From the NCBI RefSeq assembly GCF_000423365.1, contig NZ_AUHV01000005.1, positions 310,001 through 374,000 on the forward strand: a stretch of 64,000 nucleotides of DNA. The letters are read 5' to 3'. This document shows positions 9,844 through 19,451 of this stretch, one piece after another; within the stretch, counting starts at the first letter, position 1, and every line of letters begins with the position of its first letter. The DNA is from Maritalea myrionectae DSM 19524. GTDB lineage: Bacteria > Pseudomonadota > Alphaproteobacteria > Rhizobiales > Devosiaceae. The translations under genes were made by a program, and so were the position numbers. The notes below the pieces were generated by a model, which had not been told where the DNA came from, ran no database searches, and was given only the letters and a program-made list of their open reading frames with translations.

Positions 9844-10458
9844 CTAAAACGGCGTCACCCGCCTGAGGGTTAAATTGACCCGGCCACCGTCGGGGAAAAC
9901 GGTCGGATGTGTATCCAAAAGCATTGAGCTTTGGGGAATGACCCGATCTATGCCGTGATAGGCCAACCGCGTGTCACCATCGAGCATGACAATATCACCT
10001 GAGGACAGCTCAAAGCTGGAGGTTTTGTCTTTGCGCGATTTGCCCCCAACGCGAAAGCGCGCCCGATCTCCGAGTGAAATTGAGAGCACTGGCGCCTCGA
10101 ACGTTTCCTCATCGCGATCCTGATGCAACCCCATTTTGGCGCTGGTGGCATAATAATTGACCAAACAGGCTTCGGGATTAGCGGAGCATTTGGTCAAATC
10201 CGCCCAAATATCAAGCAGTGTTTGCGGCATTTGCGGCCAGTTTTGCCCTGTTTCAGGGTGCGTAGATTGATAACGATAGCCGTTTTCTTTGTCGGCCACC
10301 CAGCCCAACGGCCCCAGATTCGTCATGCGGACAGAGAAAGCCTTGCCGGTGCGGGGCATGCGGGGCACAAAAAATGGCGCCGCTTCAATGGCGCTAACCA
10401 ATTGGTCGAGCAAATCTTTTTGCTGTTCAGTGGACAAATAGCCCGGAAAAAACTTCAT
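9844..10458 (-). CDS. alkB: AlkB family alpha-ketoglutarate-dependent dioxygenase
   Basis: A 204-residue protein with iron ligands His112 and Asp114 (LHQDRDE) and His168 (RLAYHGIDR), and 2-oxoglutarate-binding arginines in GGRVNLTLRR near the C-terminus. AlkB oxidatively removes methyl groups from 1-methyladenine and 3-methylcytosine in DNA or RNA. The start at 10458 has AGGAG nine bases upstream and gives MKFFPGYLS; an upstream start would add 11 residues. It is convergent with the GGDEF-EAL gene, nine bases apart. Confidence 0.92.
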   Translation of the reverse strand: MKFFPGYLSTEQQKDLLDQLVSAIEAAPFFVPRMPRTGKAFSVRMTNLGPLGWVADKENGYRYQSTHPETGQNWPQMPQTLLDIWADLTKCSANPEACLVNYYATSAKMGLHQDRDEETFEAPVLSISLGDRARFRVGGKSRKDKTSSFELSSGDIVMLDGDTRLAYHGIDRVIPQSSMLLDTHPTVFPDGGRVNLTLRRVTPF

Positions 10459-10591
10459 TTTTGTCGCTCCTGCCATCGCTTTTCGATGCAATTGTCGTTA
10501 TATAGCCCCGTTTGATAATTCGGGGACAGGATTACCTGTCATTGAATCGATAAAAAGGCGCGAGAATTTTTTAGTTTTTCTCGGTTAAACG

Positions 10592-10622
10592 CTTGAAGCA
10601 GGCATACGGCCTTCTTATATGT
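10592..10622 (+). promoter_or_regulatory. Sigma-32 (RpoH) type promoter of dnaK
   Basis: CTTGAAG at 10592 is followed, 18 bases after CTTG, by CTTATATGT. This matches the alphaproteobacterial RpoH pattern closely and lies about 125 bases before the dnaK start codon. Confidence 0.7.
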
Positions 10623-10747
10623 CGATCAATACCAAGGGATGTGCGGCGGCGCATTCCAAATCTTACGGGACCCGAGCGGCATTAAGCCGGTTTAAGACTG
10701 CTGGAAACGGGGTCAGACGCGGGTCTGCCAACAAAGAGGTTGAATAA

Positions 10748-12661
10748 ATGGGTAAAGTAATTGGGATTGACCTTGGGACCACCAACTCATGCATCGCCGT
10801 GATGGATGGTTCCGAGCCTAAAGTAATTGAAAATGCGGAAGGCGCCCGCACCACCCCTTCAATGGTGGGTTTCACAGAAGATGAGCGCCTTGTTGGTCAG
10901 CCGGCGAAACGCCAGGCGGTGACCAACCCTGAAGACACGCTTTTTGCCATCAAACGCCTGATCGGTCGTCGGTTCGAAGACCCAATGGTGGAAAAAGACA
11001 AAAAGCTTGTCCCATACAAAATCGTGAAAGCCGACAATGGCGATGCGTGGGTGGAAGCCCGCGGCGAAAAGCATTCGCCATCGCAAGTGTCTGCCATGAT
11101 CTTGCAAAAAATGAAGGAAACAGCTGAGAGCTATTTGGGTGAAGAAGTGACCCAAGCCGTGATCACTGTGCCTGCCTATTTTAACGACAGCCAGCGCCAG
11201 GCGACAAAAGACGCCGGTAAAATTGCTGGTCTGGAAGTTTTGCGGATCATCAACGAGCCAACAGCTGCAGCGCTTGCCTATGGCTTGGACAAGAAAGAAG
11301 CGGGCACCATCGCGGTTTATGACCTTGGTGGCGGTACCTTCGATATCTCGATCCTTGAAATTGGCGATGGCGTTTTTGAAGTAAAATCCACCAATGGTGA
11401 TACCTTCTTGGGTGGTGAAGACTTTGATATGCGCATGGTCGATTATTTGGCCGATGAGTTTAAACGCGAAAACGGCATTGATCTGCGTGGCGACAAGCTG
11501 GCCTTGCAGCGCTTGAAAGAAGCAGCTGAAAAAGCCAAAATCGAATTGTCTTCAGCCACACAAACTGAAGTCAACTTGCCGTTTATCACTGCCGACCAAT
11601 CTGGTCCAAAGCACCTTCAGTTGAAACTGACCCGTGCCAAGCTTGAACAGCTTGTGGCGGAATTGGTGAAGCGCACCGTTGAGCCTTGTAAAGCCGCATT
11701 GAAAGATGCGGGCATCACAGCTGGCGAAATTGACGAAGTTGTTTTGGTTGGCGGGATGACCCGTATGCCGAAAATCCAGGAAACTGTGAAAGAATTCTTC
11801 GGCAAAGAGCCTCATAAGGGTGTGAACCCTGACGAAGTTGTTGCGATGGGCGCGGCCATTCAGGCTGGCGTGTTGCAAGGCGACGTGAAAGACGTGTTGT
11901 TGCTTGACGTGACACCATTGTCTTTGGGCATTGAAACATTGGGCGGCGTGTTCACACGCTTGATTGACCGGAACACAACCATTCCGACCAAGAAAAGTCA
12001 GGTGTTCTCAACTGCGGAAGACAATCAGTCAGCGGTGACCATTCGGGTTTCACAAGGTGAACGCGAAATGGCTGCGGACAACAAATTGCTCGGCCAGTTT
12101 GATTTGGTGGGCATTCCACCCGCACCACGCGGCGTGCCACAAGTTGAGGTGACATTCGATATCGATGCCAACGGCATTGTGAATGTTTCTGCCAAAGACA
12201 AAGGCACCGGCAAAGAGCAACAAATCCGCATTCAAGCTTCTGGCGGTCTTTCCGATGATGAGATCGAAAAAATGGTCAAGGATGCTGAAGCCAACGCGGA
12301 CGCAGACAAGCAGAAACGCGAATCTGTGGAAGCGAAAAACCAGGCGGAAGCCTTGGTGCACTCCACCGAGAGCTCCTTGTCTGAGCATGGCGACAAGCTG
12401 GATGACGAAACCAAATCAGCCATCGAGGATGCTTTGGCTGAATTGAAAACAGCGCTTGAAGGCGACAATGCTGAGGTGATCAAAGAGAAAACCGCAGCGC
12501 TTGCTCAAAGCTCCATGAAACTTGGCGAAGCCATGTACCAAGCCTCACAAGATGAGGAAAATGGCGACCAAGATGATGCTGGCGACGACAATGCAGATGA
12601 CGTTGTTGACGCAGATTTTGAAGAGGTCAAAGACGACGAAGACGATAAGAAGTCTTCATAA
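10748..12661 (+). CDS. dnaK: Molecular chaperone DnaK (Hsp70)
   Basis: A 637-residue Hsp70 beginning [20 protein letters not shown], with phosphate loops [15 protein letters not shown] and [11 protein letters not shown], the linker [15 protein letters not shown], a beta-sandwich peptide-binding domain, and a helical lid ending in an acidic tail ([23 protein letters not shown]). It refolds proteins in ATP cycles with DnaJ and GrpE. An RpoH-type promoter precedes it and dnaJ follows after 71 bases. Confidence 0.98.
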   Translation: MGKVIGIDLGTTNSCIAVMDGSEPKVIENAEGARTTPSMVGFTEDERLVGQPAKRQAVTNPEDTLFAIKRLIGRRFEDPMVEKDKKLVPYKIVKADNGDAWVEARGEKHSPSQVSAMILQKMKETAESYLGEEVTQAVITVPAYFNDSQRQATKDAGKIAGLEVLRIINEPTAAALAYGLDKKEAGTIAVYDLGGGTFDISILEIGDGVFEVKSTNGDTFLGGEDFDMRMVDYLADEFKRENGIDLRGDKLALQRLKEAAEKAKIELSSATQTEVNLPFITADQSGPKHLQLKLTRAKLEQLVAELVKRTVEPCKAALKDAGITAGEIDEVVLVGGMTRMPKIQETVKEFFGKEPHKGVNPDEVVAMGAAIQAGVLQGDVKDVLLLDVTPLSLGIETLGGVFTRLIDRNTTIPTKKSQVFSTAEDNQSAVTIRVSQGEREMAADNKLLGQFDLVGIPPAPRGVPQVEVTFDIDANGIVNVSAKDKGTGKEQQIRIQASGGLSDDEIEKMVKDAEANADADKQKRESVEAKNQAEALVHSTESSLSEHGDKLDDETKSAIEDALAELKTALEGDNAEVIKEKTAALAQSSMKLGEAMYQASQDEENGDQDDAGDDNADDVVDADFEEVKDDEDDKKSS

Positions 12662-12678
12662 ACACCTCTCACGCAAAA

Positions 12679-12711
12679 ATGGCGGGTTCAGTCTAAGGCT
12701 GTGCCCGCCAT
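12679..12711 (+). other. Hairpin between dnaK and dnaJ
   Basis: Perfect 8-bp arms ATGGCGGG and CCCGCCAT enclose a 17-base loop. No T run follows, so it is more likely an mRNA-stability or attenuation structure that sets the dnaK:dnaJ ratio than a terminator. Confidence 0.55.
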
Positions 12712-12732
12712 CAATCTTGGAGCTTAAGCGCC

Positions 12733-13881
12733 ATGGAAAAACGTGACTTTTACGAGGTTTTGGGCGTCGACAAATCTGTTGACGACAAGGCCCTCAAGTC
12801 GGCTTACCGCAAATTGGCTATGAAATTTCACCCGGACCGTAACCCCGGGGATGACGAAGCGGAAGCTAAATTCAAAGAAGTTTCTGAAGCTTACGACACG
12901 CTGAAAGACCCGCAAAAACGCGCGGCTTATGACCGATTTGGTCATGCAGCGTTTCAAAATGGCGGCGGCGGCGCTGGTGGCCCCGGCTTTGGCGCGGATT
13001 TTTCTTCATCAATGTCAGACATTTTTGAAGATATTTTCGGCGACTTTATGGGCGGCGGTGGCCAACGGCGCGGACGCAACTCACAATTGCGCGGTTCTGA
13101 CCTGCGCTATAATCTGGAAATTGATCTGGAAGAAGCCTATGAGGGGCGCACGGTTGAAATCGACGTGCCCACCATGGCCGAATGCGACACCTGTTCAGGC
13201 TCTGGCGCCAAGCCGGGCACCGGCTTTTCTACCTGTGGCACCTGTTCGGGCCACGGCAAGGTGCGCGCCGCGCAAGGCTTTTTCACCATTGAACGCACCT
13301 GCCCGCAATGTCATGGCCGAGGCGAAACCATGGATCAGCCCTGCACAGATTGTTCTGGGCAAGGCCGACGGCAGGAAAACCGCAATCTCAGCATTGATGT
13401 GCCGCAAGGCATTGAAGATGGCACCCGCATTCGCCTCTCGGGCGAAGGGGAAGCCGGGATGCGCGGTGGGCCTTCAGGCGATCTCTATATTTTCATTTCC
13501 ATTCGACCGCATGAATTGTTCCAGCGCGATGGCGCGGATTTGTTTTGCCGTGTCCCCATCTCGATGACCACAGCGGCCCTGGGGGGCGAGTTTGAGGTGC
13601 CCGGGCTCGATGGCAGCCGCGCCCGCGTGAAAGTGCCACAAGGCACCCAGGCGGGCCAGCGTGTGCGCCTTAAAGGCAAAGGCATGCCCGTGCTGCGCGC
13701 GTCGCAGGTTGGCGACATGTATATTCAGATGGATGTGGAGACCCCGCAGAATCTGACCAAACGTCAAAAAGAGCTTTTGCAAGAGTTTGACGACCTGTCG
13801 ACCAAGGAAAACAATCCGTCCTCAAACGGCTTCTTTGCAAAGATTAAAAGCCTTTTTGAAGGCTTTGCTGACAGCAAATAA
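12733..13881 (+). CDS. dnaJ: Co-chaperone DnaJ (Hsp40, class A)
   Basis: A 382-residue protein with the J domain at 1-70 (HPD in MKFHPDRN), a glycine-rich linker (about 75-115), four zinc-finger CxxCxGxG-type repeats ([42 protein letters not shown]) and the C-terminal substrate-binding domain. It stimulates DnaK ATPase activity and delivers substrates. It is the second gene of the dnaK operon. Confidence 0.98.
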   Translation: MEKRDFYEVLGVDKSVDDKALKSAYRKLAMKFHPDRNPGDDEAEAKFKEVSEAYDTLKDPQKRAAYDRFGHAAFQNGGGGAGGPGFGADFSSSMSDIFEDIFGDFMGGGGQRRGRNSQLRGSDLRYNLEIDLEEAYEGRTVEIDVPTMAECDTCSGSGAKPGTGFSTCGTCSGHGKVRAAQGFFTIERTCPQCHGRGETMDQPCTDCSGQGRRQENRNLSIDVPQGIEDGTRIRLSGEGEAGMRGGPSGDLYIFISIRPHELFQRDGADLFCRVPISMTTAALGGEFEVPGLDGSRARVKVPQGTQAGQRVRLKGKGMPVLRASQVGDMYIQMDVETPQNLTKRQKELLQEFDDLSTKENNPSSNGFFAKIKSLFEGFADSK

Positions 13882-13960
13882 AAAAGAAAAAACTTATTAA
13901 AAGGCTTGACGCAGGCTTTGGAATGAGTTTGTTTGCCGCCAGACGGAAAGAGAGATCATT

Positions 13961-14506
13961 ATGGGTACTTTTTTGGCGGTGTCAGGCTCCATTCGGCAAG
14001 GCTCCTACAATGCAGAGCTGGCGCACTATATGGTGCGCCGAGCCAAAGAAAAGGGCTGGGATGCGGAATATGTCGATTTGGCCGACTACGACATGCCCCT
14101 GTTCAATGAAGATTTAGAACAAGCTCGAAAACCTGAATGCGCCCTGGAACTGGCCAAGAAATTTGCGCAAGCAGATGCCATTTTCCTCGCCACGCCAGAA
14201 TATAATGGTTCAATCACCCCGCTTTTGAAAAACACCATCGACTGGCTGACCCGGCAGGGCCAAGGCGCGTTTTCTCATGCCATTTTTGGCATTGGCTCTG
14301 TGTCCTCAGGGGCGCTGGCTGGCGTGATGGCGCTTTCGCATATGCGCGATATTCTGTCCAAGCTCAGCGCCCTGATGGCGCCAACACCCCTCGGCATCGG
14401 CATGGGCGCCACCGCTTTTGACGAGGATGGCGAAATCGCCGACCCCCGCGTGAAGGCGCGAGCGGATAAGCTGGTGGATGAGTTGACGAGTATTAAGCGG
14501 GGATAA
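13961..14506 (+). CDS. NADPH-dependent FMN reductase family protein
   Basis: A 181-residue flavodoxin-like protein with the FMN phosphate loop SGSIRQGSYN (8-17) and the flavin-contacting TPEYNGSITPLLKNTIDW, as in chromate/quinone/azo reductases of the NAD(P)H-dependent FMN reductase family. The physiological substrate cannot be read from the sequence. It starts after GAAAGAGAG. Its TAA stop is followed in the same frame by the phosphatase remnant. Confidence 0.88.
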   Translation: MGTFLAVSGSIRQGSYNAELAHYMVRRAKEKGWDAEYVDLADYDMPLFNEDLEQARKPECALELAKKFAQADAIFLATPEYNGSITPLLKNTIDWLTRQGQGAFSHAIFGIGSVSSGALAGVMALSHMRDILSKLSALMAPTPLGIGMGATAFDEDGEIADPRVKARADKLVDELTSIKRG

Positions 14507-15088
14507 GAGGTTTATCTCACCCATCCGGAAGTTGTAGTTGACCCTCATTTGGACGTGACCAAATGGGGGCTTTCTTTTAAAGGGCAGGCACGCATTGAGG
14601 CCACCATTGATCGGGGCATATTCGATCATGTCGAAAAGATCATTTCCAGCGACGAGCAAAAGGCCATCGATGCGGCCACGCTCATTGGCGATCATCTAGG
14701 CATACAATTTCAAACTGATTCATGCTGCGGCGAGAATGATCGGTCTGCCACCGGCATTTTGCCAAAAGAGGAATTCGAGGCGGTAGCCACCCAGTTTTTC
14801 GCGCAGCCAGCCCAATCTATTCGGGGTTGGGAACCAGCGATAGACGCGCAACAACGGATAGTAGACGCCGTGCACAGCCATATGAAGGTGGCGGTTGAAC
14901 AGCATATTCTGTTTGTTAGACATGGTGCCGTTGGCACGTTGCTTAAATGCCATCTGGCACAACGCCCCATTTCACGCGATGAAGATCAGCATTATTTCGG
15001 TGCACCCGGCGGCGGCAATATGTTTGCTTTTGACTGGACGGGACAGCACCTGCTCAGTGATTGGGTCGCTCTGGAAAACTGGACCTAA
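14507..15088 (+). pseudogene. Histidine phosphatase family protein lacking a usable start codon
   Basis: From 14507 the frame reads EVYLTHPEVVVDP, then ISSDEQKAIDAA, GENDRSATG and FVRHGAVGTLLKCHLAQRPISR, an almost complete branch-2-like phosphohistidine (SixA/PGM-fold) protein known in Alphaproteobacteria. The catalytic histidine is in the first motif, LTHPEV. The codon before EVYLTHP is the TAA of the FMN reductase, in the same frame, and no ATG, GTG, TTG or CTG lies between it and the motif. The first usable start is TTG at 14549, which loses the catalytic histidine. It may be decapitated, use a rare start, or carry a sequence error. Otherwise the coding region is intact to its stop. Confidence 0.6.
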
Positions 15089-15232
15089 CGCAACCGCTAC
15101 ATGGATTACCGGATCAAGTCCGGTAATGACGTGAGAGGGTGTTGCTACGACCTGAACAGCAAAAGAGCAGGGCACCCATCGGCGGGGGTGCCCGGGGTAG
15201 CGAGCATAGTGAGCGACGGCGGCGCGCAAAAA
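15089..15232 (+). repeat. Composite repeat (module A + core), copy on + strand
   Basis: The stretch AACCGCTACATGG, a palindrome at 15105-15127 (arms ATTACCGGA/TCCGGTAAT, loop TCAAG), GACGTGAGAGG, a 40-base spacer and the core at 15171-15232 match the reverse complement of the 20974-21115 region in order and spacing. The rest of the gap to pyrF (15233-15406) holds a second G+C-rich part (CGCCGGGGTGCCGGGG, ending near AATGCCGGCAAAAC) that also resembles the far end of the 20.9 kb copy. No gene is seen in this gap. Confidence 0.8.
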
Positions 15233-15406
15233 AGCGCCGGGGTGCCGGGGACGGGAGCCTGCCTGCGCCGCGTGAGCGCTGCAAAAGAGCTACCGGTTGC
15301 GGCGCTTAACAATGCCGGCAAAACATAAAGCACCAATAAAACTTGCCGTTTTCCCCGAACTGTGCGATGCCGTAACTCCGACGCCACCAGCCGCCGGAGC
15401 CCCCAA

Positions 15407-16624
15407 ATGAGCAATGCGACCCCCCAATTGATCACCGCCCTTGATGTGCCGACCCGTAAGGAAGCGGAGGCGTTGGTGGAGCGGATGGATGATCGTGGGG
15501 TGTTTTTTAAAATTGGCTATCAGCTGATTTATGGCGGTGACGGCCTGGGGCTGGCGCGCGAGTTGAAGCGGGCGGGCAAAAAGATCTTTATGGATGTGAA
15601 GCTGCTCGATATTCCCAACACCGTGGAAAAAGGCGTGGCGGGCCTCGCCGAGTTGGGCGCGGACTTTGTGACCATCCACGCCGAACCCCATTGCATGGCC
15701 GCCGCGAAACGCGCGGTTGAAGGCACCGACACCAAGCTGCTTGGGGTGACGGTGATGACTTCGCTGGATGATGAAGATCTGAAGGCCTCTGGCTATGCTT
15801 ATGGTGTGAGCGATCTGGTGGCGCGGCGGGCGGAACAGGCGACGGAAATCGGCATTGACGGGGTGATTTGCTCGGCCCAGGAAATTGAAATGGTGCGCGA
15901 CTTGTCGGGCGGCAAGCTGATGGCGGTAACGCCAGGCATTCGCCCCAAAGGCAGCGCGGCGGACGATCAGAAGCGGATTTTCACCCCCTATCAGGCCATT
16001 GAAGCGGGCGCGGCGCATCTTGTGGTGGGGCGGCCGGTTTATAAGGCGAATGATCCTTACGCCGCCGCCGGGGCGGTGAATGATGAAATTCATGCCGCCA
16101 ATGATGCGGTGACCCGCATTCGCCCGGCAGACCCGGAGGATGCGACTGTTCTGTCCGATATCGACAATGACGCCTCAAAACGCTTTGCCAATATGGGCGG
16201 GGCCTTTTCCAGTGCGCATTTAACCGGGCTGACCGCAGCCCAATATGCGGAAAAATTTCGCCAAAATGAATTGCTCTGGCTTATTGAGCATTGCGACCTG
16301 CCCGTGGGCTTTGTGCGCGCCAAGCCGGTGGATGATCTGCTTTATATTGCGGAAATCGGTGTGGCTCGCGCCCATCAGGGTAAAGGGCTGGGCCGCCGTC
16401 TGCTGGCACATATGCGCCGCTATGCGCGGGAAAATGAGTTTAAGGGATTGGCGGGTCTTACTTGGAAAGATGTGCCCTTTAATGGCCCCTATTATCTCCA
16501 TAACGGCTTTCAAGCATGGTCCTTGGACCAAGCGGGACCGGAATTGCGCACCCTTGCGGCCAGTTCGGACGAGCAAAAACTCAACACCATTGGCGAGCGG
16601 ATGATTTTTGGCGAACGGTTTTAG
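15407..16624 (+). CDS. pyrF: Orotidine-5'-phosphate decarboxylase fused to a GNAT acetyltransferase
   Basis: A 405-residue two-domain protein. Residues 1-233 are a complete OMP decarboxylase: TALDVP, the catalytic Asp63-x-Lys65-x-x-Asp68 array ([11 protein letters not shown]), VTPGIRP and HLVVGRPV. It makes UMP in pyrimidine synthesis. Residues 234-405 form a GNAT domain with the acetyl-CoA loop [11 protein letters not shown] (about 322-332) and the final [10 protein letters not shown]. The frame is continuous with no linker. PyrF alone is usually about 230 residues, so this is a fusion. ATG 15407 has GGAG nine bases upstream. The acetyl acceptor is unknown. Confidence 0.9.
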   Translation: MSNATPQLITALDVPTRKEAEALVERMDDRGVFFKIGYQLIYGGDGLGLARELKRAGKKIFMDVKLLDIPNTVEKGVAGLAELGADFVTIHAEPHCMAAAKRAVEGTDTKLLGVTVMTSLDDEDLKASGYAYGVSDLVARRAEQATEIGIDGVICSAQEIEMVRDLSGGKLMAVTPGIRPKGSAADDQKRIFTPYQAIEAGAAHLVVGRPVYKANDPYAAAGAVNDEIHAANDAVTRIRPADPEDATVLSDIDNDASKRFANMGGAFSSAHLTGLTAAQYAEKFRQNELLWLIEHCDLPVGFVRAKPVDDLLYIAEIGVARAHQGKGLGRRLLAHMRRYARENEFKGLAGLTWKDVPFNGPYYLHNGFQAWSLDQAGPELRTLAASSDEQKLNTIGERMIFGERF

Positions 16625-16689
16625 GTCACCTCCCCTTTCCACCACCCCGTTTTCTGGCTATCAAAGGGCCAGCAATGGAGAGTTTCTCA

Positions 16690-17496
16690 ATGAGCGATCT
16701 TAAAATTTTGATTCTGGGTGCGGGTGGCCGCATGGGCGGCGCCAATATTCGCGCCATTCACGCCACCAAGGGTGCTGTGCTGTGCGCTGCGGTTGAGCGC
16801 GCAAACAGCCCGCATCTGGGCAAGGATGCCGCACAATTGGCCGGGCTGGAGCCGCTGGGTGTGTTGATCAGCGATGATCTGGATGAAGCAATTGCGCAAA
16901 GCGACGCAATTGTTGATTTCACCACACCGGACGCCTCTATCGATGTGGCCAAGCGGGCCAAAGGCAAAGTGCATGTGGTGGGCACCACCGGCTGGACCGC
17001 CGAACAAGATGCTGAAATTGAAGCCCAGGCTGGCCATCTCACCTTGGTGAAATCAGGCAATATGTCGTTGGGCGTTAACTTGCTGGCGGCGCTGGTGGAG
17101 AAGGCCGCGCGGGCCTTGCCAAAAAGCTTTGATATTGAAGTATTGGAAATGCATCACCGCATGAAGGTGGATGCGCCTTCCGGCACCGCTTTGCTGTTGG
17201 GCGAAGCCGCTGCCAAGGGGCGCGATGTTGATTTGGCTGAACAGGCCGTCCGCTCCCGCGATGGCATCACCGGAGAACGCGAAGAAGGCACCATTGGTTT
17301 TGCAACACTGCGCGGCGGCACGGTGACCGGTGAGCATGATGTGATTTTTGCGGGCGAAAAAGAGCGGATCAAATTGGGGCATATTGCCGAAGACCGTTCG
17401 GTTTTTGCGCAAGGTGCTATTCACGCCGCCCTTTGGGCGAAAGACAAGCCTGCTGGGCTTTATTCAATGATAGATGTTTTGGGATTAGAGGAATAA
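16690..17496 (+). CDS. dapB: 4-hydroxy-tetrahydrodipicolinate reductase
   Basis: A 268-residue enzyme with the NAD(P)H loop GAGGRMG (10-16), VGTTGW, the catalytic [16 protein letters not shown] and [18 protein letters not shown]. It catalyses the reductase step of lysine and meso-diaminopimelate synthesis, feeding peptidoglycan. ATG 16690 has GGAGAG seven bases upstream; an in-frame ATG at 16675 is less well placed. It is followed by gpmA after three bases. Confidence 0.97.
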   Translation: MSDLKILILGAGGRMGGANIRAIHATKGAVLCAAVERANSPHLGKDAAQLAGLEPLGVLISDDLDEAIAQSDAIVDFTTPDASIDVAKRAKGKVHVVGTTGWTAEQDAEIEAQAGHLTLVKSGNMSLGVNLLAALVEKAARALPKSFDIEVLEMHHRMKVDAPSGTALLLGEAAAKGRDVDLAEQAVRSRDGITGEREEGTIGFATLRGGTVTGEHDVIFAGEKERIKLGHIAEDRSVFAQGAIHAALWAKDKPAGLYSMIDVLGLEE

Positions 17497-17499
17497 ATC

Positions 17500-18114
17500 A
17501 TGGATCGTAGATTGATTTTGGTGCGTCACGGCCAAAGCGAATGGAACTTGAAAAACCTGTTCACCGGCTGGAAAAACCCAGGCCTCACCGACAAAGGCAT
17601 TGAAGAAGCCAAAGCCGCAGGCGAATTGCTGAAATCGCGCGGCTATGAGATCGAACTTTGCTACACGTCAGCCCTAAAGCGCGCGCAGCATACGCTTGAT
17701 TTGATGCTTGAAGAAATGGGCATCACCAATATGACCATTATCCGCAATCAGGATTTGAATGAGCGTGACTATGGCGATTTGGCCGGGCTGAACAAAGATG
17801 ACGCGCGGGAAAAATGGGGCGACGAGCAAGTGCATATTTGGCGTCGGTCCTATGATACACCCCCTCCGGGTGGCGAGAGCCTCAAGGACACAGCAGACCG
17901 CGTGTTGCCATATTATAAGCGCGAGATTGAACCCCGCGTTTTGGATGGCGGCACCATCTTGGTGGCCGCCCATGGCAACTCGCTGCGGGCTTTGGTGATG
18001 GCGCTTGAAGGTCTTTCACCAGAAGAAATTTTGAAGCGCGAAATCGCCACCGGCAAGCCGATCATTTATGATCTAGATGAAAACGGCAAAGTGCTGAACG
18101 TGGAAAATATCTAA
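17500..18114 (+). CDS. gpmA: 2,3-bisphosphoglycerate-dependent phosphoglycerate mutase
   Basis: A 204-residue enzyme with the phosphohistidine motif [10 protein letters not shown] (7-16), [40 protein letters not shown] and the second histidine in [11 protein letters not shown]. It interconverts 3- and 2-phosphoglycerate in glycolysis. The length fits the short alphaproteobacterial dPGM form. It is translated with dapB and followed by a terminator. Confidence 0.96.
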   Translation: MDRRLILVRHGQSEWNLKNLFTGWKNPGLTDKGIEEAKAAGELLKSRGYEIELCYTSALKRAQHTLDLMLEEMGITNMTIIRNQDLNERDYGDLAGLNKDDAREKWGDEQVHIWRRSYDTPPPGGESLKDTADRVLPYYKREIEPRVLDGGTILVAAHGNSLRALVMALEGLSPEEILKREIATGKPIIYDLDENGKVLNVENI

Positions 18115-18118
18115 TGTA

Positions 18119-18147
18119 AGAGAGCCCCGATTGGGGCTCTTTTTTTC
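18119..18147 (+). terminator. Rho-independent terminator of dapB-gpmA
   Basis: Perfect arms AGAGCCCC and GGGGCTCT around GATT, followed by seven T. Confidence 0.93.
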
Positions 18148-18161
18148 GCCGACGGCAATAA

Positions 18162-18280
18162 CGCGCCGCCGTCGTTCGCTGCGCGCACTACCCCGGCATC
18201 CCCGCCGAATAGTGCCACACGCCAGCGTTTTTCGCGCCCTGTCATCCCCTCCAGCGTCACCCCAAGACTTGATCTTGGGG
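18162..18280 (-). repeat. Composite repeat (module A + core), reverse strand
   Basis: Read on the minus strand: a palindrome with arms CCCCAAGA/TCTTGGGG and loop TCAAG (18260-18280), GTGACG, a spacer, then the core (18162-18216). This is the same order as at 15.1 and 21.0 kb, with completely different palindrome arms. The 18115-18500 gap otherwise holds the gpmA terminator and a lone module A palindrome at 18382-18404; no gene is seen. Confidence 0.75.
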
Positions 18281-18381
18281 TCCATTTCACACTGGCCAAA
18301 ATGCAGAGTGGTCTTGATGTGATCAATTCAGCGGGTGTTTCCTACCAAACAATTAGGTGCCCCGCCGCTACCCTCAAATGG

Positions 18382-18404
18382 ATTGCAAGATCAAGTCTTG
18401 CAAT
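18382..18404. repeat. Solitary module A palindrome
   Basis: Arms ATTGCAAGA and TCTTGCAAT pair perfectly around TCAAG and are followed by GACGG, as at the other module A sites. No core lies next to it. Confidence 0.75.
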
Positions 18405-18500
18405 GACGGGAGTGGTGGTTGGGACTTAGGCTCTTCTCTCACCTTGCTTGAATTTCTCGACGACGCTTAGAACGAGGATATGTTTCGATACCCCCTGAGA

Positions 18501-19376
18501 TCAACCAGCGCCACCCTGCAACTGCCCAGCTTCCCAGCCCAGCATAGCTTTTTTACGAGTCAGGCCCCAATGATAGCCCGTCAGGGCGGCGTTTTTGCCG
18601 ATCACACGGTGGCAGGGCACCACGAAGGAAATCGGGTTGCGGCCCACAGCGGCGCCCACGGCGCGTGCGGCTTTTGGGGAACCAACCTCTTCTGCAATTG
18701 CGCCATATGAATTGGCTTCGCCCGGCTTGATTTTCAGAAGGGTTTGCCACACGCGCACTTCAAAGTCTGTGCCGATCATCGCCACGCGAATTGGCTGATC
18801 TTGCTGCCATTGGTGGGGCAGAAACACCCGGTTAGCCCAGCGCCCTATTTCGGCATCGTTTTGAACGTAGGTGGCTTTGGGCCAGCGTGATTGCATATCT
18901 TCCAGCGCGGGCTGCTCCTGGCCAGCATCGGCAAAGGCGAGGCCCGCCAAACCATAATCTGTGACCATCAATAGCGCTTGGCCAAAAGGCGATGGATGAA
19001 AGCCATAGCGGATTTCCAATCCTTCGCCCTTTGCTTTGTATAAGCCCGGCGGCATGGCTTCATGAGTCACAAACAAATCATAAAGCCGCGCGGGCGACGA
19101 CAAGCCGAGCTCCAAAGACGCGTCAAAAATCGGTAAATCTGCCTTGAGCATTTGGCGTGCCCGATCGAGCGTGATGCAGTGGGAGAAGGCTTTCGGCGTT
19201 AGCCCGGCCCAGCGACGAAATAGGTCTGTCAGCTGCCGCTGCGTCATGCCCAGATCGGCAGCGATGCGGTCAATCTGATGCTCGTCAGCCGGGGTTTCGT
19301 GCAGCTGTTCGACCACCTGCCGCACAATTTCATAATCAGAAGCGCAAATTTCGAGTTGGTGCATGGTCTGGTCCAT
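18501..19376 (-). CDS. AraC-type regulator / methylated-DNA-protein cysteine methyltransferase hybrid (Ada-like, no N-terminal zinc domain)
   Basis: A 291-residue protein. Residues 10-115 are an AraC-family helix-turn-helix (IDRIAADLGMTQRQLTDLFRRWAGLTPKAF). The rest is an O6-alkylguanine-DNA alkyltransferase with acceptor Cys255 in PCHRVIG, plus YGAIAEEVGSPKAARAVGAA. It removes O6-methyl groups from guanine in a suicide reaction. The Ada N-terminal domain that senses methylphosphotriesters is absent, so the trigger for its DNA-binding part is unclear. ATG 19376 follows AGGAGCTTG; the open frame upstream is only read-through into a repeat. Confidence 0.9.
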   Translation of the reverse strand: MDQTMHQLEICASDYEIVRQVVEQLHETPADEHQIDRIAADLGMTQRQLTDLFRRWAGLTPKAFSHCITLDRARQMLKADLPIFDASLELGLSSPARLYDLFVTHEAMPPGLYKAKGEGLEIRYGFHPSPFGQALLMVTDYGLAGLAFADAGQEQPALEDMQSRWPKATYVQNDAEIGRWANRVFLPHQWQQDQPIRVAMIGTDFEVRVWQTLLKIKPGEANSYGAIAEEVGSPKAARAVGAAVGRNPISFVVPCHRVIGKNAALTGYHWGLTRKKAMLGWEAGQLQGGAG

Positions 19377-19451
19377 TTTCAAGCTCCTGCATTTGAACGT
19401 GGACCGAAGGATAGCGCAAGGTGGATTTGAGCATCGACCCGATTTTGACGA

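Noticed and set aside
15290-16093. A 267-codon open frame antisense to pyrF
   Set aside because: A shadow of the PyrF coding region, Arg/His-rich, with no family resemblance.
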